From assembly GCF_004402695.1 (NCBI RefSeq), contig NZ_SOFL01000036.1:62001-126000 (forward strand): 64,000 nucleotides of DNA, read 5' to 3'. Source of the stretch: Cryobacterium adonitolivorans (GTDB lineage Bacteria > Actinomycetota > Actinomycetes > Actinomycetales > Microbacteriaceae). This document shows positions 26,335 to 35,435 of this stretch, in pieces (positions within the stretch are counted from its first letter, which is position 1; every line of letters starts with the position of its first letter). The position numbers and the translations under genes are program-made. The notes under the pieces were generated by a model. It did not search any database and was not told the origin of the DNA. It saw only the letters and a program-made list of their open reading frames with translations.

Positions 26335-27674
26335 TGAGCGCACCCGTAACCGAGAAAAGCGGCGGATTCGACATCCGCGACTTGAAGAAACTGTTCGGCG
26401 GCGGTGGTTCGCTCAAGCAGTTCGGCATCCTCGGGGCCCTCGTCGTGATCATCATCTTCTTTCAGATTTGGACAGGGGGTAAAACGCTGCAGCCCGGCAA
26501 CATCATCAACATCGTGCAGCAGTATTCCTACATCCTGATCCTGGCCATCGGCATGGTGATGGTGATCATCGCCGGCCACATCGACCTCTCGGTCGGCTCG
26601 GTCGCGGCCTTCACCGGCATCATCGTGGCGCTGGCGATGAAGGACTGGAACTTCCCGTGGTGGGCCGCGATTCTCCTGGGCCTCGTCGTTGGCGGGCTGA
26701 TTGGAGCCTGGCAGGGCTTCTGGGTCGCCTACATCGGGGTCCCGGCGTTCATCGTGACCCTGGCCGGCATGCTCATCTGGCGCGGTGGCAACCAGTTCAT
26801 CGGTGACTCGGCAACCGTGCCCGTCGGCACCGGGTTCCAGGTCATCGGCAAGGGCTACCTCCCCGAGGTCGGCCCGAACTTCGGTCTGAACAATCTCACA
26901 ATGCTTCTCGGGATCCTCGTGGTGGTGATCCTCATCGCCCTTGAGGTGCGCGGTCGCCGTACCCGAAACGTGATGCGCGCGTCGTCCGAGCCCATCTGGC
27001 TCAGCGTGCTCCGTGTCGTCATCCTCGGCGGTGTGGTGCTGGTGGCCGCCTACCTGTTCGCCACCGGTCGAGTCGGCACCAGCTTCCCGGTTTCCGGCAT
27101 AATCCTCGCCGTGCTGGTCGTGGCGTACTCCTTCCTCACGAACAAGACGACCATCGGTCGCCACATTTACGCGGTCGGCGGCAACAAGCACGCGGCCGAG
27201 CTGTCGGGCGTCAACTCGAGACGCGTCAACTTCTTCGTGATGATGAACATGTCGGTGCTGGCGGCTCTGGCCGGCATGATCTTCGTCGCTCGTTCGCAGG
27301 CCTCCGGCCCGTTCGACGGAACCGGCTGGGAACTCGACGCGATCGCAGCGGTCTTCATCGGCGGCGCGGCGGTCTCTGGCGGTATCGGAACCGTCGCGGG
27401 CTCCATCATCGGCGGACTCGTGATGGCCGTGCTGTCCAACGGCCTGGCACTCAAGGGCATCCAGTCCGACCTCGTTCAGATCATCAAGGGCCTCGTCCTC
27501 TTAATCGCCGTCGGCGTTGACGTCTACAACAAGTCGCAGGGACGCCCGTCGATCATCGGACTGATGACGCGCAACAAGGGCGGCCAGGCACCGACGGACG
27601 ACGCCACTTCAGCCCTGGTCACGCCGGGCGGCGGAACGCCGGACACCGCGGTGCCAGCCGATCTGAAGAAATAG
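26334..27674 (+). CDS. Sugar ABC transporter permease (GguB/XylH type)
   Basis: A 446-residue permease with about 12 helices, longer than RbsC, as usual in the XylH/GguB branch. VMVIIAGHIDLSVGSVAAF, YIGVPAFIVTLAGMLIWRGG, TIGRHIYAVGGNKHAAELSG and AVFIGGAAVSGGIGTVAGS mark it. The hydrophilic C-terminus (last 45 residues) is rich in Gly, Thr, Pro. Start and upstream stop share a base (TAATG), indicating translational coupling. One permease here presumably forms a homodimer. Confidence 0.94.
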   Translation: MSAPVTEKSGGFDIRDLKKLFGGGGSLKQFGILGALVVIIIFFQIWTGGKTLQPGNIINIVQQYSYILILAIGMVMVIIAGHIDLSVGSVAAFTGIIVALAMKDWNFPWWAAILLGLVVGGLIGAWQGFWVAYIGVPAFIVTLAGMLIWRGGNQFIGDSATVPVGTGFQVIGKGYLPEVGPNFGLNNLTMLLGILVVVILIALEVRGRRTRNVMRASSEPIWLSVLRVVILGGVVLVAAYLFATGRVGTSFPVSGIILAVLVVAYSFLTNKTTIGRHIYAVGGNKHAAELSGVNSRRVNFFVMMNMSVLAALAGMIFVARSQASGPFDGTGWELDAIAAVFIGGAAVSGGIGTVAGSIIGGLVMAVLSNGLALKGIQSDLVQIIKGLVLLIAVGVDVYNKSQGRPSIIGLMTRNKGGQAPTDDATSALVTPGGGTPDTAVPADLKK

Positions 27675-27750
27675 CATCACTCACCCATTTTTACTCCCCG
27701 GAGAATCACCTCCACCCCCTGCACCACACACAGAAAAGAAAGAGATCCCA

Positions 27751-28860
27751 ATGAAGAAGATCCTTTTTGCTGCGACCGCCGTCATGGCAGTCGCCGCACT
27801 CGGCCTCACCGGCTGCTCCTCCGACAACGGACGCGGCAGCGAAACGGGCACGGATGAGGCCGCCAGCGGCTTCTCTGCCGACTCGCTGATCGGCGTCGCA
27901 CTTCCCGACAAGACCAGTGAGAACTGGGTTCTCGCCGGCAGCCTCTTCGAGGAGGGACTCGCCGACGCCGGTTTCGAGGGTGACGTGCAGTACGCCGGTG
28001 CCAGCAACGCTGTCGCTGACCAGCAGCAGCAGATCTCCACCATGGTCACCAATGGGGCCAAAGTCATTATCGTCGGAGCCAAGGACGGCGCGCAGCTGGG
28101 CACGCAGGTTGCTGACGCCAAGGCCGCGGGCGCGATCGTCATCGCGTACGACCGCCTCATCCTCAACACCGACGACGTCGACTACTACGTCGCCTTCGAC
28201 AACTTCAAGGTCGGTCAGCTTCAGGGCCAGGCTCTTCTCGACGGTATGGCCGCGAAGTTCCCGGATAAGACCACCTACAACGTGGAGCTCTTCTCCGGTT
28301 CCTCCGACGACTCGAACTCCGCGGTGTTCTTCGACGGTGCCATGGACGTGCTGCAGCCGAAGATCGACGACGGAACGCTGAAGATCGTCTCTGGCCAGAC
28401 CGAGATCAGCCAGACGGCAACCGATGGCTGGAAGCCCGAGAACGCCCAGCGTCGAATGGACACCCTCATGCAGGGTACCTACCAGGCCGAGGCCGTCGAC
28501 GGCGTCCTGTCGCCGAACGACACCCTCGCCCGCGCCATCATCACCTCGGTGAAGGATGCTGGACAGGCCGAGCTCCCCGTCGTGACTGGTCAGGACTCCG
28601 AAGCTGCTTCGATCCCGCTGATCATGTCCGGCGACCAGTACTCCACCATCTACAAGGACACCCGCGCGCTGGTCAAGGAAGCGATCGCCATGGCGTCCGC
28701 TCTGCAGGCCGGTGACGAGCCCACCGTCAACGACACCGAGTCGTACGACAACGGCAACAAGATCGTCCCCGCCGACCTGCTCACGCCAGTCATCGTCACC
28801 AAGGACAACGCTGCCGAGGCATACGCCGAGAACCCCGACCTTCTCGCACTCACCAAGTAA
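27751..28860 (+). CDS. Multiple-sugar-binding lipoprotein (ChvE-like)
   Basis: A 369-residue solute-binding protein. The lysine-rich N-terminus, hydrophobic stretch and lipobox LTGC near residue 22 predict a lipoprotein. Mature-domain features are IGVALPDKTSENWVLAGSLF, AKVIIVGAKDG, YDRLILNTDDVDYYVAFDN and VDGVLSPNDTLARAII, all typical of ChvE/MmsE-like proteins for xylose, glucose, arabinose or galactose. AAAGAAAGAGA precedes the ATG. It lies 76 bases after the permease and ends just before a strong hairpin; high expression is likely. Confidence 0.93.
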   Translation: MKKILFAATAVMAVAALGLTGCSSDNGRGSETGTDEAASGFSADSLIGVALPDKTSENWVLAGSLFEEGLADAGFEGDVQYAGASNAVADQQQQISTMVTNGAKVIIVGAKDGAQLGTQVADAKAAGAIVIAYDRLILNTDDVDYYVAFDNFKVGQLQGQALLDGMAAKFPDKTTYNVELFSGSSDDSNSAVFFDGAMDVLQPKIDDGTLKIVSGQTEISQTATDGWKPENAQRRMDTLMQGTYQAEAVDGVLSPNDTLARAIITSVKDAGQAELPVVTGQDSEAASIPLIMSGDQYSTIYKDTRALVKEAIAMASALQAGDEPTVNDTESYDNGNKIVPADLLTPVIVTKDNAAEAYAENPDLLALTK

Positions 28861-28877
28861 CACCCGCTAGACACGGC

Positions 28878-28911
28878 GACACCGGTCGGCCCCTCCGGGC
28901 CGGCCGGTGTC
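28878..28911 (+). terminator. Terminator of the sugar ABC operon
   Basis: A 15-bp stem (one G-T pair) with a four-base CTCC loop, arms GACACCGGTCGGCCC and its complement, 17 bases after the stop of the binding protein. There is no proper U-tract, which is common in high-GC actinobacteria. It also insulates the convergent MMPL gene. Confidence 0.85.
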
Positions 28912-29034
28912 ATTGCCAATTTGACCCGCAAACTGCAGTCGCTTGCGAATAAGAATTCGACGCAGGTGTTCATCCGTGAATGGCCACGGTAGCTTCGAAC
29001 TCGATGCACCTCACACACGTGGTGAATGTCGCCT

Positions 29035-31548
29035 TCAAAGGCGAGAGGCTGGGTGGGGCGGTTTCGGGCCCGTGATCGCGAGGTGCTCGAGCGACGCGCC
29101 CTCCACATCGATGTTCGGCAATAGCCCGTCTAGCCGATTCGGAATCCACCAGGCGGCGTCGCCAAGGAGGTGCATGGCGGCGGGGATCAGGAGCATCCGC
29201 ACGATAAATGCATCGAGGAGAACGCCGAATGCCAGACCGAATCCGATTGGTCGGATTGTCGCTGACTCCGAGAAGATGAACCCCGCGAAGACGGCGATCA
29301 TGATGAGTGCTGCGGCTGTGACTACGGGCCGGCCCAGGCGGAGGCCGCGTTGTACCGCGTCCCGTGCTGTGGAGCCGTGCGCGTAGGTTTCTCTCATTCC
29401 GGACACCAGGAACAGCTGGTAGTCCATAGCCAGGCCGAAGAGTACCCCGATTTCGAGTATCGGTAGGAAGCTGAGGATCGGGGCGGGGTCGTGGACTCCG
29501 AAGATCGCGCTGAGCCAGCCGAACTGGTAGACCGCTGTGAGGGCGCCGAGAGTGGCTAAAAGCGAGAGTACGAAGCCGGCGGTCGCGATGATGGGCACGA
29601 GAATCGAGCGGAAGACGACGACAAGGATGATCAGGGACAGTGTCAGGACCACGGCGAGGTAGATCGGGAGAACTTCGCCCAGTTTCTCCGAGATATCGAT
29701 CTGTGCGCTGGCGGTACCTGCAACGCCGAGGGTAACAGCGCCTTCTTCAGTCTCCACGGGGGAAATGTTGCGAAGGTCGTGAACGAGGTCCTCAGTAGCG
29801 ATGCTCGATGGGCCGCCGGTGGAGATGATTTGGAAGGCGATAGCGGTGCCGTCTGACGATATGGCGATGGGAGCGACGGCACTAACGTTGTGTTGGGCCG
29901 CGATTTTCGTGGCGACGGCAACCTGTTGCTGGAGCAAGGCAGATCCCGTGGCTGGTTCCGGGAGATCAGCCACGACAACCAGTGGGCCGTTTTGGCCCAC
30001 CCCGAATTTATCGGCGATGGTGGCGAAGGTCTTGTAAGGGCTGGAGGACGTTGCTTCCGACGATCCATCGGGGAGGCCGAGCCGCATCGTCAGCGCGGGG
30101 AGAGCGACAACTCCCAGAAGCGCGACTCCCGCAACGATGGTGAGCACCGCACGCCCTGTCGACATGGGTACGGCGACGATGGCGGCGGCATCTCCCATTT
30201 GCTTTCGCTCCCTCTTGCGAAGGATGCGTATGCCGGCCAGCGACAGCATCGCGGGAGTGAGGCTGATCGCAACGAGGATAGCGACCGCGACCGAGACAGC
30301 GCCAACCGTACCCATGAGGCCCAGAAACGGAATTCCGGTGATGTTCAAGGCGAGGAGCGCGACGATGACAGTCGTGCCGGCGAAGACGACGGCGTTGCCA
30401 GACGTGCCGTTGGCCAGTCCGATGGACTCAGCTAGCGGCATTCCCCGCTTGAGCTGGGACCTGTGTCTGTTGATGATGAATAGAGAGTAGTCGATGCCCA
30501 CCGCGAGGCCCAGCATGACGGCGAGGAGTGGGGTGATCGAGGTGAACTCGATGAGACCCGAGAACGAGAGAGCGGCAAGGAGAGCGACACCGAGCCCTAC
30601 CATCGCGCTGATAAGCGGCAGCGCTGCCCCCAATACTGTTCCCAGCAGCACGAGCAGCACTACCGCCGCGATGACGATCCCGACGGCCTCACCCGGACCG
30701 ACGAGGTTGGGTGTGCCTTGAACCAGCTCGTTGGATATCGTGACCTCAACACCTGGGATGCGCGCGTCAGCGGCCGCGGCAACGACCTGGGCCTTGAGCT
30801 CAGGCGGCACGACGAAGGCGTTCTTGGTGAATTGCACTGTCGCGAGCGCCGCTGTGCCGTCCTCTGAGACGAAACGGATGTTCTTTGACAGGTCGAAAAG
30901 TGAGGACCCGAGGTCTAGTTGCAAACCGGGCTCCGTCAAGGATTGCGCGGCAGAGTCGAGGTCGGTCTGCTGTGCTGTCAAGAGCGTCCTCTGGGCGTCG
31001 AGGAATTGCTGTTGTTGCGCAAATTGCGCCTCTGCATCGGCGGAATCGCCTGCTTGGGAGCGTGCAGCATCGAGTTGCGTTTGCGCGTCGGTGAGCTGCT
31101 GCACGCCGACGTCGAGCTGGTCTTGCGCCGCGGCGAGCTCGGTCCTTCCGGCATCGAGCTGTGACCGCCCGTCGACGATTTGCTGGCGCTGATCGGCCAG
31201 TTCGGTTTCGATTGTGAAAGGGTTCTTTGCGGCTTTGACGCCCGAGAATCCAGCAATGTCAGTAAGCAGGGCGTGGATCTGCCCCTTATGCGTCTGGGTG
31301 AAGGGCTGACCGCCGGAGGTGGAAAAGACGAGGCTCGCTGTCCCTCCACTCACCGTGGGGAACATCTCCTCAAGCTGTTCGCTCACCTTCGCCGTCGGGG
31401 TGCCCGGGATCGTGATCGAGGACGAGATCGTGCCCGCGCATAGCGCATAACTGGCACCTGATAGCGCAAAAATCACGATCCAGGCGTTGATGACGCTCCA
31501 CCGCCGTCGTGCGGCGAATCTTCCGAGGCGATAGAGAAGATCAGCCAT
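29035..31548 (-). CDS. MMPL/RND-family exporter
   Basis: An 837-residue membrane protein with the MmpL layout: a first helix near residue 20, a periplasmic loop, helices 2-6, a second loop and helices 7-12. The first loop contains a Gln-rich coiled coil of about 70 residues (heptad-like LDAGRTELAAAQDQLDVGVQ). LMGTVGAVSVAVAILVAISL and GLAMDYQLFLVSGMRE with DY pairs are the proton-relay segments. Such proteins export lipids or drugs. A divergent TetR gene with an inverted repeat between them indicates induction by an exported compound. Confidence 0.92.
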   Translation of the reverse strand: MADLLYRLGRFAARRRWSVINAWIVIFALSGASYALCAGTISSSITIPGTPTAKVSEQLEEMFPTVSGGTASLVFSTSGGQPFTQTHKGQIHALLTDIAGFSGVKAAKNPFTIETELADQRQQIVDGRSQLDAGRTELAAAQDQLDVGVQQLTDAQTQLDAARSQAGDSADAEAQFAQQQQFLDAQRTLLTAQQTDLDSAAQSLTEPGLQLDLGSSLFDLSKNIRFVSEDGTAALATVQFTKNAFVVPPELKAQVVAAAADARIPGVEVTISNELVQGTPNLVGPGEAVGIVIAAVVLLVLLGTVLGAALPLISAMVGLGVALLAALSFSGLIEFTSITPLLAVMLGLAVGIDYSLFIINRHRSQLKRGMPLAESIGLANGTSGNAVVFAGTTVIVALLALNITGIPFLGLMGTVGAVSVAVAILVAISLTPAMLSLAGIRILRKRERKQMGDAAAIVAVPMSTGRAVLTIVAGVALLGVVALPALTMRLGLPDGSSEATSSSPYKTFATIADKFGVGQNGPLVVVADLPEPATGSALLQQQVAVATKIAAQHNVSAVAPIAISSDGTAIAFQIISTGGPSSIATEDLVHDLRNISPVETEEGAVTLGVAGTASAQIDISEKLGEVLPIYLAVVLTLSLIILVVVFRSILVPIIATAGFVLSLLATLGALTAVYQFGWLSAIFGVHDPAPILSFLPILEIGVLFGLAMDYQLFLVSGMRETYAHGSTARDAVQRGLRLGRPVVTAAALIMIAVFAGFIFSESATIRPIGFGLAFGVLLDAFIVRMLLIPAAMHLLGDAAWWIPNRLDGLLPNIDVEGASLEHLAITGPKPPHPASRL

Positions 31549-31609
31549 GTCGAGAACCCGTTCTTTTGGGAGGAAGCCGCGGAATCACGAATCCTCATTG
31601 TTATACATA

Positions 31610-31632
31610 CTGTATAGTCCATCACTATACAG
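31610..31632. promoter_or_regulatory. TetR operator between the MMPL and tetR genes
   Basis: A perfect 9-bp inverted repeat, CTGTATAGT - N5 - ACTATACAG, centred between the two divergent starts (62 bases upstream of the MMPL ATG, 68 upstream of the tetR GTG). A related half-site sequence, CTGTACGTGCTGTA, follows at about 31647-31660. AT-rich flanks would hold the promoters. Confidence 0.8.
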
Positions 31633-31699
31633 CGTGTCAGTTTCTACTGTACGTGCTGTAAAGTAACTATGATCGTCAGGAAATTAGGGAGTGTTCACC

Positions 31700-32266
31700 G
31701 TGGCACGAGTAGCCCGCACCACTCGTTCCGAGCAAACGGCTCAGGCCAAGCAGCGCATTCTCGACGTTGCCGGCACGATGTTTGCCGAGCACGGCTATGA
31801 CGGGACCGCCATGCAGGACGTGGCGACGAAACTCGGGCTGACCCGAGCTGCGCTGTACTACCACTACTCGTCCAAGGCTGACATCTTGCGCGAGATCATC
31901 GACGCCGAGACGTCACGATTCTTCGCGACGCTAGACACCATTAGCGCGATCAAGTCCCGAACCGATCGAATGGATACGACGGTAGCGGCGCTGGTCGCTG
32001 CTGGGCTCAATCAGAGACTGCGCATCGTGTTTCTCGTCTCTGACCCCGCTGTGAGCGCCCTCCCGAACACCGCCGACGGTCGCCCAAACGTCGTCGATCG
32101 CGTCGCCAAGGTGATCTACGGCGAAACGCCGACCCCCGAACAGCTGTTCGCTGTGAATGCCGCATTCATGTCGTTTGCGGCAGTATCAGCATTCCCGCAC
32201 CTTACGGATGAGCAGCTCTCGCCCATACTGACGCGTGCACTGCATCGCCTTCTACGGGTTCGTTAG
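31700..32266 (+). CDS. TetR-family repressor of the MMPL exporter
   Basis: A 188-residue TetR protein. The HTH is textbook: RILDVAGTMFAEHGYDGTAM, VATKLGLTRAALYYHYSSKA. The C-terminal ligand domain has no recognisable subfamily. The GTG at 31700 is chosen over the one at 31691 because AGGGA lies nine bases upstream of it and would overlap the other. Divergent from the MMPL gene with a perfect inverted repeat between them, so it very likely represses both. Confidence 0.9.
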   Translation: MARVARTTRSEQTAQAKQRILDVAGTMFAEHGYDGTAMQDVATKLGLTRAALYYHYSSKADILREIIDAETSRFFATLDTISAIKSRTDRMDTTVAALVAAGLNQRLRIVFLVSDPAVSALPNTADGRPNVVDRVAKVIYGETPTPEQLFAVNAAFMSFAAVSAFPHLTDEQLSPILTRALHRLLRVR

Positions 32267-32598
32267 GTTCCTGGCCCGGCATCGCAGGCGGAACAACGAT
32301 CGTCCGTTGGTCCCCCAGGCCCGAATGCTAAGCCACGAGCTGTCGCACCTCGCGCTGCTGTTTGATGGCCAGTGCATCGCTCGCGACCGAGATCGCTTGG
32401 CTCTCATAGAAGTCGGGTGACCGTTGACGGAGTAGACCGATGCGAGACGGGTGCCGCTGCCGCAACGAGCGCCCAGATCGCCCTCCCTTAATGGCTGGGC
32501 AACGATATTCTCCACGCCCCGACCGTCGCTCTCGCCGGAATCGAACAGGTTTGCCAAACCGCTCTGAAGCGTTGTAAGTGTTTTGTATGCAGTGAGTT
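32267..32598. other. Gene-poor stretch with a possible relic on the minus strand
   Basis: No intact gene. On the minus strand, a frame ending at a TAG near 32332 reads IGLLRQRSPDFYESQAIS and then VASDALAIKQQREVRQLVA, which has a protein-like amphipathic pattern, but I cannot name a family and it has no start. It may be the tail of a lost gene. Confidence 0.35.
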
Positions 32599-33364
32599 AT
32601 GGGGCGTCCTGGTGGCGCCTGCCCCTACCGACTGCTGAGCATCCACAACACCCAGGAATGGCCCGACTACTACGACGAGCAGCACCAGGACGAGCTGCGT
32701 CACTTCTTCGACCACTTCCTCAAAGACCACGACAACGGCTGGGAGCAGATGCCCCCCGTGCGCTATTCCCTGCTCGACGTTGAGGGCGGCGACCGGATCG
32801 ACATTTCGACCGAACAGTTTCCACCGACCGAATCCGTGCCCAGGAACTTCTATCTCGACGGCCGCTCGCACGCGCTGACTACCACGGCGCCCGGCGCCGA
32901 ACTGCCGGTGGCGTATACCGTGGCGGCGAATCCGGACGCCGCGTCCTTCCTCACGCGCTTCGCCGACGAGACGGTGCTGGTGGGCTACCCGAAGGCGCAC
33001 CTGTTCGTCGAAGCCCGCGACTGGGACGACATGGACATTCTCGTGCTCGTGCAAAAGCTCGACGCCTACGGCACTCAACTGGAGGCGTTCACGGTTCCGA
33101 ATCAGAGCGCAATCGCACTTGACCTCACCGACCGCGGTGCGACGATTCTGAAGTACAAGGGCTCAGACGGTCGACTGCGGGTCGACGCACGAAGTGCCCG
33201 CACACACCTTCGACCAGGTCGAGAAGCTCGCACCCGGCGAGATCGTCGAAATCGAAATCGACTTGTTGCCGGTCGGGCTGGTGTTCCGCCCGGGCGAGCA
33301 ACTGCGCTTCGTAGTCAGCTCCCGCAACGTGCTCGGCACGATGATGCCCGGTATCCGCGAGTAA
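32599..33364 (+). pseudogene. CocE/NonD-type hydrolase, C-terminal remnant with frameshift
   Basis: The frame reads LLSIHNTQEWPDYYDEQHQD, then HFFDHFLKDHDNGWEQMPPV, as at the end of the hydrolase domain and the start of the PepX C-terminal domain of CocE/X-Pro dipeptidyl-peptidase-like acylases. Near 33185 a frameshift occurs; the next frame continues HTFDQVEKLAPGEIVEIEID, GLVFRPGEQLRFVVSS and stops at 33362-33364 after MMPGIRE. The catalytic alpha/beta domain (about 300 residues with GxSxG) is missing upstream. Confidence 0.8.
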
Positions 33365-33519
33365 ATGACCAACGCCCTGAGGACGAGTAAGTAAGGGCTC
33401 ATTGATGTCGCTCAGCCGCCATCACGCCTACTCAACTGCCGTCCCTGGGCAGTCAGCTGGCCGTCACAATTGACCCGGGCATTGCCCGCGCCGAAGCGGC
33501 GCTCAACGTCGTGGGCGCG

Positions 33520-33981
33520 CTAAATCGAGTCGGGCGCGGCGATGCGATCGAGGGCCTGCCTGAGGTGCTCGACCTGCACGCCGGTGAACGGCTCGATCAA
33601 GTGCCGACGCACAGCTGCAGCGTGGACCGGCTGCGCCACGGCGACGATCTCGATTCCTGCGTCGGTCACCTCGACCTCGACGCCGCCGGTGACCCGCCGC
33701 CTGGTGACCAATCCCCGATCCTCCATCCGGGACAAGTGGTGAGACAGGCGGGTCCTGTCCCAGCCGAGCACGACCGCGAGCTGATTCTGGCGCACCGTCC
33801 CGTCGACGTCGGCGGCGTGAATCAGGATCGCCATGTCGGGGTCTGAAAGCCCTGTAGCCGCCCGAACGTCCTCGGCGACTCGAGTGCGCAGGACTTCGTG
33901 CGCCCGCTTCCACGCGAACCACAACGCCCGCTCGGACAGACTCAAGGGCGTGCTTGCCGGCAGATCTTTGCGTGTTGACAT
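33520..33981 (-). CDS. MarR-family regulator
   Basis: A 153-residue MarR/winged-helix protein: AVVLGWDRTRLSHHLSRMED is the recognition helix and RGLVTRRRVTGGVEVEVTDAG the wing. It is divergent from a DUF2316-aldo/keto reductase pair. Two TGTYG-N6-CRACA elements lie at and just upstream of its start, so it probably represses itself and the divergent pair. Confidence 0.9.
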   Translation of the reverse strand: MSTRKDLPASTPLSLSERALWFAWKRAHEVLRTRVAEDVRAATGLSDPDMAILIHAADVDGTVRQNQLAVVLGWDRTRLSHHLSRMEDRGLVTRRRVTGGVEVEVTDAGIEIVAVAQPVHAAAVRRHLIEPFTGVQVEHLRQALDRIAAPDSI

Positions 33982-33988
33982 ATCGACA
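33973..33988. promoter_or_regulatory. MarR-type operator, site 1
   Basis: Inverted repeat TGTTG - N6 - CGACA overlapping the marR start codon. It shares arm sequence and spacing with the site 30 bases further on, so two dimers would lie on the same DNA face (about three turns). Confidence 0.7.
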
Positions 33989-34002
33989 CAATAGGCGCAT
34001 CC

Positions 34003-34018
34003 TGTTGATAAGACAACA
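34003..34018. promoter_or_regulatory. MarR-type operator, site 2
   Basis: Perfect inverted repeat TGTTG - N6 - CAACA, located 24 bases before the DUF2316 start and 15 bases beyond site 1. Same architecture as site 1; a likely control point for the divergent genes. Confidence 0.75.
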
Positions 34019-34041
34019 CCTGCTTGGTGGGAAAGAAGCTC

Positions 34042-34356
34042 ATGTCCCTGAATCGCTCCGAACGCGGCGACACTTGCAACGAACTGAACGCTAACCTCGT
34101 TCTCTCCGGCCTTACCCCCGAAAACATCGGAGGAGCCCTGGGCTGGACGCTGGACCGTACGACCGCCGCCCTCGCCGTGGCCGGGGCAGCGCCGCGCGAC
34201 GTATGGCTAGTCCGCGACTACATCGACGCGGCGATCATCGCCGCCGGCAAGACCCCTCACCCGTACTCGTCCCTGACCGAGCAGATGCGCAGCGCGGCTG
34301 ACTCCTGGTTCGGACTGATCGACGTCGCCGACGTCATAACCGGAGCCGCACGATGA
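34042..34356 (+). CDS. DUF2316 family protein
   Basis: A 104-residue protein matching DUF2316 in outline: N-terminal MSLNRSERGDTCNELNANLV, then LSGLTPENIGGALGWTLDRT (helix-turn-helix-like) and VWLVRDYIDAAI. The function of this family is unknown. The start at 34042 is preferred because GGGAAAGAAG precedes it and MSLN is the family's usual beginning. It overlaps the aldo/keto reductase start by ATGA and probably belongs to the same MarR-controlled redox response. Confidence 0.75.
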   Translation: MSLNRSERGDTCNELNANLVLSGLTPENIGGALGWTLDRTTAALAVAGAAPRDVWLVRDYIDAAIIAAGKTPHPYSSLTEQMRSAADSWFGLIDVADVITGAAR

Positions 34357-35267
34357 CCGGGCCGACTCCATCAACCGTTTCCCGCCCGACCCCCGGGGGC
34401 ACGTTCCTCCTGGTCGGCCGCCCCACCCCTCGGATCGGGTACGGAATGGGGCAAGTCACCCGGAAGGCCACGGACACTGCGGGACGAGAGAACGCGTTTG
34501 CGGTGCTTCGCCACGCCTTCGACCTCGGCATCACGCACTACGACACCGCACAGTTCTACGGAAATGGCCTCGCCAACGAGCTACTGCGAGACACGCTCGG
34601 CGCAGTCCGCGATGACATCGTGATCGCGACCAAAGCAGGCGCGAAGCCGCTGCCGGATGCCCCGATCCCCCTGGGGGCCGCGCAGACGCCGTTCGAGCTG
34701 CGCGAAGCGGTCGAGCAGAACCTCCGCACCCTCGACACAGACCGGCTCGACATCGTGAACCTGCGTCGCATGGACTTCACCCCCGGCCTGTTGGCCGAGG
34801 GCGACCAGATCGTCCCGTTCGAGGATCAGCTGGCCGAGATGACTGCACTCCGAGACGAAGGGAAGATCGTCGGCATCGGACTCAGCCACATCACCCTCGA
34901 CCAGCTCAGGACAGCTCTGCCCGCAGGGATCGCATGTGTGCAGAACATTTACAACTTGGTCAGCAGGGGCGATGAGGACATGCTCGCCCTGTGCGAAAAG
35001 CACGGCGTCGCGTGGGTGCCGTACTTCCCCCTCGGCGGCGGTTACGGGAGCCTCCGGAAGGTCGTCGACTTACCGACGGTCATCGACACTGCCGCCAAGC
35101 TCCACGCGACCCCATCTCAGGTGGGTCTCACCTGGCAGCTCGCTCACTCACCGAACACCATGATCATCGCCGGCACCAGCAGTATCAACCATCTCAATGA
35201 AAACACAGAGGCGGCACGGCTCGAACTCGGGCCCGGCATGATCTCTGCACTCGAATTAGGAACATGA
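34353..35267 (+). CDS. Aldo/keto reductase
   Basis: A 304-residue (beta/alpha)8 oxidoreductase of the AKR superfamily. HYDTAQFYGNGLANELL holds the catalytic Asp and Tyr, VIATKAGAK the Lys; at the position of the catalytic His the sequence has NLRRMD, as in a known subset of these proteins. KIVGIGLSH and IIAGTSSINHLNEN form the NADPH site. Coupled to DUF2316; probably detoxifies a carbonyl compound under MarR control. Confidence 0.9.
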   Translation: MTGPTPSTVSRPTPGGTFLLVGRPTPRIGYGMGQVTRKATDTAGRENAFAVLRHAFDLGITHYDTAQFYGNGLANELLRDTLGAVRDDIVIATKAGAKPLPDAPIPLGAAQTPFELREAVEQNLRTLDTDRLDIVNLRRMDFTPGLLAEGDQIVPFEDQLAEMTALRDEGKIVGIGLSHITLDQLRTALPAGIACVQNIYNLVSRGDEDMLALCEKHGVAWVPYFPLGGGYGSLRKVVDLPTVIDTAAKLHATPSQVGLTWQLAHSPNTMIIAGTSSINHLNENTEAARLELGPGMISALELGT

Positions 35268-35394
35268 CGGCTGCCTGATAGGCGGCGTCCGCACGGCCTA
35301 AACACGTCGGGCACATGCCGGAGATAGGCGCGGGTATCCCAGCTCTCCTCGGTGGGCTTTCAGCTCGCTCTGCGGGGGCCGATCCGAGAGCGTT

Positions 35395-35422
35395 ATCCCG
35401 GCGGCCAGTCGGCCGCCGGGAT
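35395..35422. terminator. Bidirectional terminator
   Basis: A perfect 12-bp stem, ATCCCGGCGGCC and its complement, with an AGTC loop. It lies between two convergent genes (aldo/keto reductase and the CmpX-like gene) and can serve both. Confidence 0.85.
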
Positions 35423-35435
35423 GACCCAGAACTGG

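Noticed and set aside
26226-27191. 321-codon minus-strand frame
   Set aside because: Mirror of the sugar permease; extremely His/Asp/Glu-rich.
27706-28863. 385-codon minus-strand frame
   Set aside because: Mirror of the sugar-binding lipoprotein; Gly/Val/Asp-rich with no motif, whereas the plus frame has a lipobox and family motifs.
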